Positions 24,827-33,597 of a DNA stretch of 64,000 bases are shown here, piece after piece. Source of the DNA: an uncultured Dehalococcoidia bacterium (GTDB taxonomy: Bacteria > Chloroflexota > Dehalococcoidia > Lucifugimonadales > UBA3495); contig CATQHB010000001.1 in the NCBI GenBank assembly GCA_958295765.1, forward strand, positions 124,001 to 188,000. The letters run 5' to 3'. The notes under the pieces are model-generated. The model was given only the letters and a program-made list of their open reading frames with translations. It did not search any database and had not been told where the DNA came from. Numbering within the stretch: position 1 is the stretch's first letter; each line of letters opens with the position of its first letter. The position numbers and the translations under genes were made by a program.

Positions 24827-24836
24827 GTGGCAGAAA

Positions 24837-26615
24837 CTAGGGCCGGTAAAACAACACCGACCGTTCCGGTTCCCGGCCCCGGCTGGTGGAGGCCAGGTTG
24901 AACCGCTGGGCCAACAGGTGTTGCAGGCGGCGGACGTAGGCCCGCTGGGGGTTTAGCTGGACGCTGAACTCGCCGCCCATCACCCGTTGCGCCGCGTCCT
25001 CGGCCTCGGACATAGCCTGTTCCAGCATCTCCTTGTTGGCGCCGGCGTCATCCCTAGCGCGGCCATTGCCCCGGAGGGTCAGCCCCTCATCTTTAGCCAG
25101 GGTTCGCAGAAAGTCCACCACTTGGGGCATGGTGTTCTTGCGGAGGACGTACACCGGCGTGCCGCTGGCCTCGGCGGCCCGCACCAGTTGCGCGCCCCGG
25201 CGGTAGTGGGTCTTGGTGGTCAGCACCAGCGTAGCCCGGCGCAGTTCGTTGACGATGCCAATGGACAGGCCGATTTCCGCTTGAGCCGCCTCCAGCTTGT
25301 CCCGGCTTACACCGAACAGGAACACCTGCGCCGCCAGCCGGCGGGCCGGGTTATCCTCGGCCGGCGCGGCGGCGGCGGCGGTTTCAGCGCGGCCCCCCGG
25401 ATTGCCGAACTGGTGATTGTCCGGGTAGCCGCCCTGGTATCGGTCTGATTGCTCGAATTGGCCCGGCGGTTGGCCCGGTTGCCGTTCCTGAAACCGTCCC
25501 TGGCGGCGTTCCGACCGGCGCCCTCCATAGTTGGGGTTGGAGTCGGAGTTCCGGTTGGAGAAATCCGGCGTCCAGGGCGCCGGCGGGGCGGTATGGGGCC
25601 GGGGCGCCGTCTGCTGTTCGACTACCTCGCCGTCCTCGCCCAGAGAGCGCATCACCGGGGATATGGGGTAGCCCCGCAGCCACTGGTCAATCACGTGGGC
25701 CACGCCGTCGTGAACCGCCACCTCTTCCCAGTTCTGAATCTCCACCACCACGTCAAAGGTGGGGGGCGCCTTGCGCTCCAGCACCGTCTTTTGAGTTCCC
25801 CGGTAGCGGGCCTCCTGGTCGCCCAGGGTTACCGCCTGGACGCCGCCCACCAAGTCGGAGAGGGTGGGGTTGAGAATCAGGTTGTCCAGGGTGTTGCCGT
25901 GGGCGGTGGCAATCAACTGGACGCCCCGCTCGGCGATGGTGCGGGCGGCGGCAGCCTCTTCCTCGGTGCCCATTTCGTCGATGATGATGACCTCGGGCAT
26001 ATGGTTCTCCACCGCCTCAATCATCACCCCGTGCTGCCGGGTGGGGGTGGCTACCTGCATCCGGCGGGCGTGGCCGATGGCCGGATGGGGCACGTCGCCG
26101 TCCCCGGCAATTTCGTTGGAAGTATCGACGATTACCACCCGTTTGCGGGCGGAGTCGGCCAATACCCGGGCCACCTCCCGCAGCATAGTGGTCTTGCCGA
26201 CGCCGGGCCGGCCCAGCAGCAGGATGTTCTTGTTGGCAAAGGCCAGGTCTTCAATGATTTTGATGGTGCCGAATACGGCCCGGCCGGCGCGACAGGTAAT
26301 GCCCACCACCTGCCCCTTGCGGTTGCGGATCGCGGAGATGCGGTGCAGGGTACGCTCCATCCCGGCCCGGTTGTCGTCGCCAAAGTCGCCTATCTGCCGC
26401 ACCAGGTAATCCAGGTCGTCCCGGCTGATTTCCCGGTCGTCCAGAATCACGTCCCCGGAGGGAAAGCGGGCCTCCGGGACTCGGCCCAGGTCCAGCACCA
26501 CCTCCAGCAAGTCCTCCAGGTTTTCCTGTTCCAGCAGGCGGTCCTTGACTTGCTGAGGCAGAACCTCCAGGAGTCGCTCCATTTCCTCGTGGACCAACTT
26601 TTGCGCCGCTACCAA
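24837..26615 (-). CDS. AAA+ ATPase with R3H domain (Ycf45/SpoIIIAA-like)
   Basis: A 592-residue P-loop ATPase. After a helical N-terminus come Walker A GRPGVGKTTMLREVAR, VVIVDTSNEIAGDGDVPHP, Walker B VIIIDEMGTEEE and an AHGNTLDNL sensor. A long Gln/Arg/Asn-rich linker follows, and the C-terminus is an R3H nucleic-acid domain (RAYVRRLQHLLAQRFNL). These proteins occur in cyanobacteria, chloroplasts and Chloroflexota; the role is unknown. I chose the TTG at 26615 with GGAGG 6 bases upstream; the longer open frame only overlaps the previous gene. It is cotranscribed with 26617-27684, one base apart. Confidence 0.88.
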   Translation of the reverse strand: MVAAQKLVHEEMERLLEVLPQQVKDRLLEQENLEDLLEVVLDLGRVPEARFPSGDVILDDREISRDDLDYLVRQIGDFGDDNRAGMERTLHRISAIRNRKGQVVGITCRAGRAVFGTIKIIEDLAFANKNILLLGRPGVGKTTMLREVARVLADSARKRVVIVDTSNEIAGDGDVPHPAIGHARRMQVATPTRQHGVMIEAVENHMPEVIIIDEMGTEEEAAAARTIAERGVQLIATAHGNTLDNLILNPTLSDLVGGVQAVTLGDQEARYRGTQKTVLERKAPPTFDVVVEIQNWEEVAVHDGVAHVIDQWLRGYPISPVMRSLGEDGEVVEQQTAPRPHTAPPAPWTPDFSNRNSDSNPNYGGRRSERRQGRFQERQPGQPPGQFEQSDRYQGGYPDNHQFGNPGGRAETAAAAAPAEDNPARRLAAQVFLFGVSRDKLEAAQAEIGLSIGIVNELRRATLVLTTKTHYRRGAQLVRAAEASGTPVYVLRKNTMPQVVDFLRTLAKDEGLTLRGNGRARDDAGANKEMLEQAMSEAEDAAQRVMGGEFSVQLNPQRAYVRRLQHLLAQRFNLASTSRGREPERSVLFYRP

Positions 26616-26616
26616 T

Positions 26617-27684
26617 TCACGCCTCCACCGGGGCCATCCCGTAACGCAGCGCCGGGACGGCCACCAACTTAACCAGCATGGTATATCGCGCCATCGGGAC
26701 GAATCCCCGGCGGCGCAGCCTTTCGACCACCGGCTCCCGGTAATCCGGCACCAGCCACCGCTGGAGGCCCGGCCGGGCCAGGGCAAAGTCCAGCGCTTGG
26801 GCTAACCGCTCCGGGTGGTTCGGGTGGGCCATTACTTCCGCATCGGCCGCCGACCACCGGCCGTTGATGCCCACCCAACCTACCAGGCGGCCGGTAGTTT
26901 CCGCTACCCATTCCTGCCGCCGCCGGCCCGGCGCCTTGCCCAGATACGGCTCCCGGGCGTCCCGCCACTGGTCAAAGGTCAGGCCCAGGGCCTCGCGCAC
27001 CGCTACCGGCGTGGCGGCGCAAAAGAGTTGAAACAGGGCATAATCATCCTGAGGCAGCCGGGGCCGCAATTCTCCCGCCGCCGTCCTTTCCTCAAGAGAA
27101 ACGGCGCCCAATCCCGGCCCGCCGTAGCCCTCCAGCAGGGTCTCCGTAAAGCAGGGCGTAAAGCCGCTGCGCCGGGCCAGGGGCAGCGCCGGGCTGTCCA
27201 GGGGCAGCCGGAGAAACACCCGCTCGGCGGAACGCCAACCGACGGCTACGATTAGCTGCTCCAGCAACTCCAGCGAATCGGCCTCGGAGAGCTGCGCCGC
27301 CGCCGGCCCTTCCTTTTCGTAGTCTTTTCCGTTGCCTTTTCCGTAGTGGTGGCCGTTGCCGGGGTTCGTCCGGTCAAAACTTTGGTTGGGCAGATAGAAA
27401 CCGTCAATCTCCCAGGCGCGGTGGCCGGTACGGGTACGGGCCGACACCAGCCCGCCCAGCCGGAGACCCTGCCAGCAGGCCAGGGCCACCCGGTTTTTAG
27501 GCTGCAAGACGGCGCTTTTCCACAGCAGCGCGCTCTGCCGCCCAGGGACGGTGCCGGCCAGACTCTCCCGGGGACAGGCCAGGTTTGGCTCCCGGGGCGT
27601 GTTCAGCAGGGTACAGCGCAGGGCGTCGCTGATGCGGAAGGATTGAACTGACTGCATCGGTTCTATCGGTTTCATCGGCGGCAT
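26617..27684 (-). CDS. GNAT-like acetyltransferase family protein
   Basis: 355 residues with a C-terminal half typical of GNAT folds (EWVAETTGRLVGWVGINGRW, PERLAQALDFALARPG, VERLRRRGFVPMARYTML). The N-terminal half may be a second, decayed GNAT domain (FRISDALRCTLLNT, GWRSAERVFLRLPLDSPALP, ARRSGFTPCFTE). The substrate is unknown. The start overlaps the 3' end of pdxT by 13 bases, and the stop is one base before the R3H ATPase, so the three form an operon. Confidence 0.65.
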   Translation of the reverse strand: MPPMKPIEPMQSVQSFRISDALRCTLLNTPREPNLACPRESLAGTVPGRQSALLWKSAVLQPKNRVALACWQGLRLGGLVSARTRTGHRAWEIDGFYLPNQSFDRTNPGNGHHYGKGNGKDYEKEGPAAAQLSEADSLELLEQLIVAVGWRSAERVFLRLPLDSPALPLARRSGFTPCFTETLLEGYGGPGLGAVSLEERTAAGELRPRLPQDDYALFQLFCAATPVAVREALGLTFDQWRDAREPYLGKAPGRRRQEWVAETTGRLVGWVGINGRWSAADAEVMAHPNHPERLAQALDFALARPGLQRWLVPDYREPVVERLRRRGFVPMARYTMLVKLVAVPALRYGMAPVEA

Positions 27685-28331
27685 CCCTCTACCCGTTTAG
27701 GCGGCGCCGGCGTTTCCGTTTCTCTACCAGGCCCCGGCCCGTCCGGGGAAATCAGGGATAGAAAGTAGCGATGGAGTCGGGCATCGCCGGTTAACTCAGG
27801 ATGAAAGGAAGTAGCCATCAAGTTGCCCTGGCGCACGGCCACCGCCGGGCCGTCGGGCAGCACCGCCAGGGTTTCTACCGCCGGCCCGACCCGGGTAACC
27901 ACCGGGGCGCGGATGAAAATGGCGTGAAAGGGTTCCGCTTTCCCTCCCGAATCCAGTTCCAGCCCGGCGATGTCCAGGTCTTGCTCAAAGCTGTCAATCT
28001 GGCGGCCAAAGGCGTTGCGCCGCACGCCAATGTCCATCAGTTGCAGCGGCACCGGGTCGGCCTCGGTAATTTCCTGAGCCAGCATAATCATACCGGCGCA
28101 GGTGCCCCAGATTGCCTTGCCCTGCTCCGCCATAGCGCGCACCGGCTCCCGCAGGTGGTAAATACTCATCAACCGGCTCAGGGTAGTGCTTTCACCGCCG
28201 GGAATGATGAGGCCGTCCACTCCGTCCAGCTGTTCGGGCAGCCTCACCTCGCGACCGTCCACGTCCAGCCGCCGCAAAACGGCGATGTGCTCAGCAAAAT
28301 CCCCCTGTACGGCCAGTACCCCGATTTTCAA
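27672..28331 (-). CDS. pdxT: Pyridoxal 5'-phosphate synthase glutaminase subunit
   Basis: Releases ammonia from glutamine and passes it to PdxS. Glutaminase motifs: IIPGGESTTLSRL, nucleophile GTCAGMI, and the FHPEL His/Glu pair near the C-terminus. I place the start at TTG 28331 (LKIGVLAVQGDFAEH), where family similarity begins; an ATG at 28418 adds 29 non-homologous residues derived from the adjacent repeat region. Its partner pdxS lies 470 bp upstream. Confidence 0.92.
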   Translation of the reverse strand: MKIGVLAVQGDFAEHIAVLRRLDVDGREVRLPEQLDGVDGLIIPGGESTTLSRLMSIYHLREPVRAMAEQGKAIWGTCAGMIMLAQEITEADPVPLQLMDIGVRRNAFGRQIDSFEQDLDIAGLELDSGGKAEPFHAIFIRAPVVTRVGPAVETLAVLPDGPAVAVRQGNLMATSFHPELTGDARLHRYFLSLISPDGPGPGRETETPAPPKRVEGCRR

Positions 28332-28452
28332 CGCTATTCGATCCGCCGCCTGATTTTTATGCTGACAACCCGATACCGGGCCAATCCTGATTTTCCCGCT
28401 GCCACCCCGATACCCCAAGGCAATCGCAGCATAAACCCGTCATTCCAGCAAC

Positions 28453-28550
28453 CCGTCGTTCCGGCGAAAGCCGGAATCCAGAACGCTCGGTAGCCGGCAC
28501 GCTCTTTCTCCGGGGATTTCCTGGATTCCGGCTTTCGCCGGAACGACGGT
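28453..28550. repeat. Family A repeat, copy 7
   Basis: Preceded by GGCAATCGCAGCATAAACCC, the outer end of the full element. Confidence 0.9.
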
Positions 28551-28631
28551 TGCTGCCGGTCATGGTACGCTTGTCGAACCACCCAGCCCTAGCCGGCAGT
28601 TCCTCTTTTACCGGAAGTTACCCAGTCGGTA

Positions 28632-28744
28632 TGTCATTCCGACCGCAGGGAGGAATCTAAAATGCCGGGCAGTTATCACGTTCCGGTTCCGGCAGAAACT
28701 TGAATTAGGAAGGAGTTTAGATTCCTCGCTCCGCTCGGAATGAC
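28632..28744. repeat. Family D repeat, copy 3
   Basis: TGTCATTCCGACCGCAGGGA to CTCCGCTCGGAATGACA, 113 bp. Confidence 0.85.
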
Positions 28745-28801
28745 ATCAAACCCCAGCCGGCGATTGACCCTCAATCCAGCCCTCTCCCCAAGAATGGCAG
28801 C

Positions 28802-29692
28802 CTAAATACTCCGCGTCGCCAACAACTGTTCCTCGGGGATAGAGCGGGCGCTGATGCCTACCATCGGCTCCCCCAAGTCCTTGGAAACGTCGGCCAGAAT
28901 CTTGGGGTCGTTGTAATGGGTTACGGCCTGGACGATGGAGTAGCCCCGCTGGGCCGGGTCGCCGGACTTGAAAATGCCGGAGCCGACGAACACGCCGTCC
29001 GCGCCCAACTGCATCATCAGGGCGGCGTCGGTGGGAGTTGCCACGCCGCCGGCGGCGAAGTTGACCACCGGCAGCCGTCCCATTTCCCGGGTCTGCTGCA
29101 ACAGGTCCAGGCTGACCCCCAAGTTGCGGGCCTCTACCACCAACTCATCCTCGGGCATATTCCGCAGCTTGCGGATGGCGTCCTGGACGGCTCTCATGTG
29201 GCGCACCGCCTCCACCACGTCGCCGGTGCCGGCCTCGCCCTTGGTGCGAATCATCGCCGCCCCCTCGGAAATGCGGCGCAGGGCCTCGCCCAAGTCGCGG
29301 CAGCCGCAGACAAAGGGCACCTGGAAATCGTGCTTCCAGACGTGATGCACCTCATCCGCCGGGGTCAGCACCTCCGACTCGTCGATATAGTCAATGCCGA
29401 TAGCCTCCAGCACCTGGGCCTCGACGAAATGCCCGATGCGGCACTTTGCCATAACCGGAATACTCACGCGGTCCATAATGCCCAGGATAACCGCCGGGTC
29501 GGTCATCCGGGCCACGCCGCCGTCGGCGCGAATATCGGCCGGCACCCGTTCCAGGGCCATCACCGCCACCGCCCCGGCCTCCTCGGCAATTTTGGCCTGC
29601 TCGGCGTTCACCACGTCCATAATCACGCCGCCTTTAAGCATCTGGGCGTGGCCGGATTTCACCGTAAAAGTTCCGGTTAAAACGTCAACCAT
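28802..29692 (-). CDS. pdxS: Pyridoxal 5'-phosphate synthase synthase subunit
   Basis: Builds PLP from ribose 5-phosphate, glyceraldehyde 3-phosphate and ammonia. Conserved stretches: [20 protein letters not shown] (catalytic lysine), [32 protein letters not shown], and [20 protein letters not shown]. The ATG at 29692 has GGAGGAGG 6 bases upstream; the 38-codon upstream extension is repeat-flanking DNA. 296 residues is the usual size. Confidence 0.96.
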   Translation of the reverse strand: MVDVLTGTFTVKSGHAQMLKGGVIMDVVNAEQAKIAEEAGAVAVMALERVPADIRADGGVARMTDPAVILGIMDRVSIPVMAKCRIGHFVEAQVLEAIGIDYIDESEVLTPADEVHHVWKHDFQVPFVCGCRDLGEALRRISEGAAMIRTKGEAGTGDVVEAVRHMRAVQDAIRKLRNMPEDELVVEARNLGVSLDLLQQTREMGRLPVVNFAAGGVATPTDAALMMQLGADGVFVGSGIFKSGDPAQRGYSIVQAVTHYNDPKILADVSKDLGEPMVGISARSIPEEQLLATRSI

Positions 29693-29831
29693 TGCTGTCC
29701 TCCTCCAGGCAGGGATGGAGTTCCCAAACTGTCCTGTTGTCTCCGCATTATACGCTGTCGGATGCGCCATTATCAATTGCCCGATATGTCGGGCGGGGGT
29801 AATCACGTCTTAACCAGGACAACCCAAACAA

Positions 29832-29929
29832 CCGTCGTTCCGGCGAAAGCCGGAATCCAGAACCCTCGGTAGCCGACGCACTCTTTTCCGGGAGGATTTC
29901 CTGGATTCCGGCTTTCGCCGGAACGACGG
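29832..29929. repeat. Family A repeat, copy 8
   Basis: Preceded by AACCAGGACAACCCAAACAA, the outer arm also seen beside copies 3, 12 and 15. Confidence 0.9.
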
Positions 29930-29973
29930 GCTGATTTGACAACACGCCCCAGCCAACGGCGTAATTCCTGACC

Positions 29974-31041
29974 CTATGAGATTACCCCGTCCCCGCCCCG
30001 GGCCAACGCCTCCAGCGCCCCGATGTTTTCCGGGGCCGGCCCCATTTCGCCCCGTTCCAGGCGGTGGATCATTGCCACCGCCGCATCGTTCATTGGCGTG
30101 GCGACGCCGCTCTCCCGGCCCTTGTTGGCGACCAGGCCGTTGATGTAATCGACCTCGGTGCGCCGTCCCTTGAGGATGTCCTGGTGGAAGAAGGAACGGG
30201 CCTCCCGTCCCTCGGCCTGGGAGGCCCGAACCAGGTTATCCACCAACGCCTCCGGCGAGGCGGCGGCCTCCTCCATTGATAGACCGAAAACCGGTTCCAT
30301 ACTGTAGCCCTGGGCCTGGCCCACCAGCAGGGCCTCCCGGCCCAACTCCAGGCAGACCCGCACCCGCTCCGGCGCCCCGGTCAGGTGGGCCGGGCCGACG
30401 CCGGCCAGGGCGCAGACCGGGGCGACGATGCAGTTGAACACCAGCTTGGACCAGCGGGTTCCCCACAGGTTGGTGGTCAACTCGGTCTTGCCGGCGGCGC
30501 TGAGGATTTCCTGAAGTTCTTTAAGGCGGGGGGTAATCCGCCCGTGCAGTTCGCCCAGGATGAAGGTGGTGCGGTCCATAGCGGTGTTGCGCTTCAGGCG
30601 GCCCGGCTCAAAGACCTCCGAGGACATAGTGAGGACGCAGCCAATGTCCCGGGTGGGGCCGACCAGCGGCGCAATCCACTCGTCGTTGAGGCTGTTCTGC
30701 GCCGAAACCAGCACGCCGTCATCCTTGAGGTAGGGCAAGATAAGCTGGGTCAGCCAGAGGGTATCGTAGGATTTGCAGGCCAGGAATACGATGTCGAACC
30801 GGTCTTCCAGGGTGCAGACCTGGTACAAGTGCAGGGCGCGCACCGGGGAGGTGAACTCCTCGCCGGCAATGGACATCTGGAGTCCATGGGCCTGCATCGC
30901 ATCCACGTGGGCGCCCCACTGGTCAATGAGAACTACGTCATGGCCGGCAACGGTGAGCATCCCGCCGATAACGCTGCCAGTGCCGCCGGTGCCAACGACG
31001 GCGATTTTCCTGGGGCTGGTGGTAGTGGTAGAGGTGGTCAT
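29974..31041 (-). CDS. 2-dehydropantoate 2-reductase (ApbA/PanE) family protein
   Basis: An NADPH-dependent ketoacid reductase. The Rossmann loop is AVVGTGGTGSVIGG (14-27). VFLACKSYDTLW holds the active-site lysine region, and a helical C-terminal domain carries WSKLVFNCIVAPVCALAGV and EVDYINGLVANKGRESGVATPMN. 355 residues is longer than classic PanE (~300). It may act in pantothenate synthesis or on another 2-ketoacid; no pan genes are near. Confidence 0.85.
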   Translation of the reverse strand: MTTSTTTTSPRKIAVVGTGGTGSVIGGMLTVAGHDVVLIDQWGAHVDAMQAHGLQMSIAGEEFTSPVRALHLYQVCTLEDRFDIVFLACKSYDTLWLTQLILPYLKDDGVLVSAQNSLNDEWIAPLVGPTRDIGCVLTMSSEVFEPGRLKRNTAMDRTTFILGELHGRITPRLKELQEILSAAGKTELTTNLWGTRWSKLVFNCIVAPVCALAGVGPAHLTGAPERVRVCLELGREALLVGQAQGYSMEPVFGLSMEEAAASPEALVDNLVRASQAEGREARSFFHQDILKGRRTEVDYINGLVANKGRESGVATPMNDAAVAMIHRLERGEMGPAPENIGALEALARGGDGVIS

Positions 31042-31104
31042 AATACTTCCTTTCGGCTTGGGGTTGGGGGGTTGAGAGTATGCGCGGCGGGCGGCGCTGA
31101 AACC

Positions 31105-31497
31105 CTATTCCGGGGGAACGGCGCCGCCCAGCAGGAGACTTATGCGGTCAAGAAAAGCGGAGGCATTGTCGCACGCTAAAACGGCGGCGGCTTCGGCGAA
31201 AGTGACCGCGACGTTGTAATCGGCCCTGATGCGGGCGTCATGGCTGTGGCCGATGTAGGTTGTCCATTCCGGTTCAACCAGGCCGTTCTTTACCAGATGC
31301 AGGCTGAATTGATTTACTACGGCCTTATGACTTTCTGCCCTGACATCGTGGGGCAAGACCGCTTTGGCGGCGTGCATAATAGCGTAGTAGGCGCGGGAAA
31401 CGGCATCGGCATAGAATCCGTTATCCCGGCATACCCGGGCGGCGCCCAGGCACTCTTGCGCCCGTCGCCACTCTCCGGTTAACTTTTCACTGACGAT
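31105..31497 (-). CDS. HEPN-domain protein, apparent ATC start
   Basis: The reading frame from the ATC at 31497 encodes 130 residues of a PF05168-type HEPN domain: EWRRAQECLGAARVCRDNG, SRAYYAIMHAAKAVL, and a C-terminal ARIRADYNVAVTFAEAA. The only in-frame ATG (31377) would delete the first helix and the YYA motif. GGAGGT lies exactly 6 bases before the ATC, inside the 3' end of the upstream MNT-like gene, so a non-standard start is plausible. HEPN proteins paired with MNT proteins act as toxins; the RNase Rx4-6H motif is not seen. Confidence 0.7.
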   Translation of the reverse strand: MVSEKLTGEWRRAQECLGAARVCRDNGFYADAVSRAYYAIMHAAKAVLPHDVRAESHKAVVNQFSLHLVKNGLVEPEWTTYIGHSHDARIRADYNVAVTFAEAAAVLACDNASAFLDRISLLLGGAVPPE

Positions 31498-31829
31498 AAG
31501 ACGACCTCCAAGTCAGTTGCCTTCCGGTAAGGCAGCAGATCCCTCTGCTGGAGATCCAGCCACTCCTCTCTGGTATAGACCATGATAAAGGCCATGACCC
31601 GGGACACCCCGGCGACCAGGTGGCCCAGAAAATTGACATCCTCATGCGTCTGCCAGTCGCCTTCCTTCAGAATGACCACGACGTTCACGGTGTATTTAGG
31701 GATTTGTATGTTGCTGTCCCGCTGGCTATATACCAGCACCTCCTCCACCAGGTCGGGGTACTGCTCGGCCAGGGCCTGGCGGTATTTCTCCAGCCAGACC
31801 CTTTCATACTTTTTAAGTTTCAATTCCAT
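31479..31829 (-). CDS. MNT-like nucleotidyltransferase-fold partner, degenerate
   Basis: 116 residues with the layout of minimal nucleotidyltransferases that pair with HEPN toxins. The active-site GS motif and metal-binding DxD are lacking (VLVYSQRDS, YTVNVVVILKEGDWQ). It may be a non-catalytic antitoxin. The ATG at 31829 has GGAGG 5 bases upstream; an ATG 11 codons earlier has none. It overlaps the HEPN gene by 19 bases, which implies translational coupling. Confidence 0.6.
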   Translation of the reverse strand: MELKLKKYERVWLEKYRQALAEQYPDLVEEVLVYSQRDSNIQIPKYTVNVVVILKEGDWQTHEDVNFLGHLVAGVSRVMAFIMVYTREEWLDLQQRDLLPYRKATDLEVVLSSVKS

Positions 31830-31952
31830 AGAAGCCTCCGATAACGGAAATAATTGGCCCACCCCGGTTCAATCGGATTGGGGCAACAGTTTGCGGTTTG
31901 GATGATTGTAAACCTGAAAGACATTTTACCCCACCAATGCCCGGCCTCGCCC

Positions 31953-32906
31953 TCAGCCCGGTTTAAGCCGTACCGCACTCTCATCCTCACCAAAAAGTTT
32001 TAGCAGGAACTTGGCGTTGCGTATCAGCCCGCCCCCCGAAGTAAGTTTCCGAATGTAAAGGCCGTTAGACAGTTGGTGAAGATGGCCGAGTGTTCCTGCC
32101 TTAGAAGGTTGAGGCTGGGAATGAACTATATCCGCTCTCTTACCCTCTTTTACAGGACACTTATCATGGGTAAGTTTGCCTGTTCTAACTAAATACTCGG
32201 ACACTTCTCTGGGTACGTGCCACCATCGGTTAATTTGCTTTTCGCTTCCATCCGGGAGGCGTATCGCCGATGGCCGCCACGGTTGATTGTTGACGGGCTG
32301 AATCTCTCTTAATGATGTCCATCCATCGCTGCTGGGGGGAACCGGCGGCAGGGGATTTATGTCTGTTCCCGTTTGCGTCAAGGTTTCGGTGAGAGCAGAG
32401 GCCAGAATCGGCTCACTCGCCGCTACCGGCTGCCCTGACGCCAGGTTGGGCCGCCATAGCAAAAGGAGTTGCAGAGCCAGCGCCGACGCTGGCGCATTAG
32501 TAAGTGAGATGTTCAGAACACGCTTCTCTGCTATAGGCACTAATTTAGTGTTGTCGTAAACTTCCCACTGGTTGCCGTTGGTCAGGACTGGATACCTGAT
32601 TCCCAGGTTATTGGCATAGTTGGTAACTTGGTCTCGGTGGTTGGCTAATGGTTCATCCAGACGCTTGGCTTCCAGGAATACGACTACTTTGTCGCCTTCC
32701 AGCAGGGCATAGTCGGCGCGTTTACCATCCACGTCATACTCCGGCATAACCAGCGCCGGGTCTGAAGTGTCCCAGCCTAATTCCCGTAGCAACGGGTCAA
32801 TCAACGCATAGCGGGTTAGCGCTTCGCTTTTACGCAGTTCGGTCTGATGCCGCCCGATGCGGACCTTCAGCTTCTCAATAGTAGTTACCAGTTCGTCCAA
32901 CAGCAT
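31953..32906 (-). CDS. HsdR_N-like nuclease domain protein
   Basis: The N-terminal ~150 residues match the type I restriction R-subunit N-terminal fold: EALTRYALIDPLLRELGWD, KRADYALLEGDKVVVFLEAK with the D...E-x-K catalytic pattern, and YANNLGIRYPVLTNGNQWEV. No helicase motor follows. The C-terminal ~100 residues (QINRWWHVPREVSEYLVRTG, LTSGGGLIRNAKFLLKLFG) form a separate domain seen in stand-alone proteins of this type. Probably a nuclease of accessory or defence function. It lacks partner hsdM/hsdS genes. Confidence 0.78.
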   Translation of the reverse strand: MLLDELVTTIEKLKVRIGRHQTELRKSEALTRYALIDPLLRELGWDTSDPALVMPEYDVDGKRADYALLEGDKVVVFLEAKRLDEPLANHRDQVTNYANNLGIRYPVLTNGNQWEVYDNTKLVPIAEKRVLNISLTNAPASALALQLLLLWRPNLASGQPVAASEPILASALTETLTQTGTDINPLPPVPPSSDGWTSLREIQPVNNQPWRPSAIRLPDGSEKQINRWWHVPREVSEYLVRTGKLTHDKCPVKEGKRADIVHSQPQPSKAGTLGHLHQLSNGLYIRKLTSGGGLIRNAKFLLKLFGEDESAVRLKPG

Positions 32907-32919
32907 ACTATCCTTCTCT

Positions 32920-33354
32920 CTAAGCCGCCCGGTCTTCGACCACCAGCTTGCGGCCCACCGCTTCCAGGGCGCGGGTTACCTGGCCGATGGGGGTTCGGCG
33001 GTCGGGGTTCAACAGCTTTTTGACGGAGTCTTCGCTCAGACTCAGCCGCCGGGCCAGGTCGGCCTGGGTGATGTTCTGCCGGCGCATAGCCGTGTAAAGG
33101 GCCAGCTTGGCCGCTACCAGGGGCGGCACGGCTACCAGTTCCTGCCCCTCACCTACCGGGCTGGGGGCAGGAAGTTCCCAGCCCTGATGCACATATCCCC
33201 CCAGCGCGACAGCCAGGCAGTCGGCGGCCATTTCCAGGGCAGCGGCCCGAGTGAATCCGCCGGTAACAGCTTCCGGCAAGTCGGGGAAAGTAACCAGAAA
33301 CCCATCCCCATCCTCGGCATTGCCGGTAACGTCGAAAGGATAAACGTATCTCAT
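32920..33354 (-). CDS. hicB: HicB-family antitoxin with HTH domain, orphan
   Basis: An N-terminal HicB fold (YPFDVTGNAEDGDGFLVTFP, DLPEAVTGGFTRAAALEMAA) is joined to a C-terminal XRE-type helix-turn-helix (RRQNITQADLARRLSLSEDS, VKKLLNPDRRTPIGQVTRAL). HicB neutralises the HicA mRNA interferase and represses the operon. No hicA is found on either side. 144 residues. It is 13 bases upstream of the HsdR_N-like gene and probably cotranscribed with it. Confidence 0.85.
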   Translation of the reverse strand: MRYVYPFDVTGNAEDGDGFLVTFPDLPEAVTGGFTRAAALEMAADCLAVALGGYVHQGWELPAPSPVGEGQELVAVPPLVAAKLALYTAMRRQNITQADLARRLSLSEDSVKKLLNPDRRTPIGQVTRALEAVGRKLVVEDRAA

Positions 33355-33424
33355 TATTCAGAAATCCCTCCGGCCATTGTAGCCCGGCCAGCTATACCCG
33401 TCAAAAGCAGCCGGCCGCACTTAG

Positions 33425-33583
33425 GGCAATCGCGCCATAAACCCGTCGTTCCGGCGAAAGCCAGAATCCAGAACGCTCGGTAGCCGGCTCGGTCTTTTCC
33501 GGGAGGATTTCCTGGATTCCGGCTTTCGCCGGAACGACGGTTGCTTGGGTTACCACGGTTGCCCGGGTTAAGACGCGATTGCC
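33425..33583. repeat. Family A element, copy 9, with terminal inverted repeats
   Basis: The core inverted repeat (33443-33541) lies within GGCAATCGCG at the left and CGCGATTGCC at the right: a 159-bp MITE-like unit between the acs and hicB genes. Confidence 0.9.
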
Positions 33584-33597
33584 ACCCCCACATCCCC

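Larger units (their letters stand above)
24079..24836. other. 757-bp gene-free repeat block
   Basis: Family C (24234-24360), a three-unit family B array (24454-24775) with degenerate CCGCTCACC(A/G) half-units between the units, and the 28-bp palindrome (24799-24826). No gene is supported. Confidence 0.75.
28332..28801. other. Gene-free spacer between pdxS and pdxT
   Basis: Contains family A copy 7 and family D copy 3 and no gene. It separates two genes that are usually adjacent. Confidence 0.7.

Noticed and set aside
28332-28418. N-terminal extension of pdxT from ATG 28418
   Set aside because: The added 29 residues have no family similarity and come from repeat-flanking DNA.
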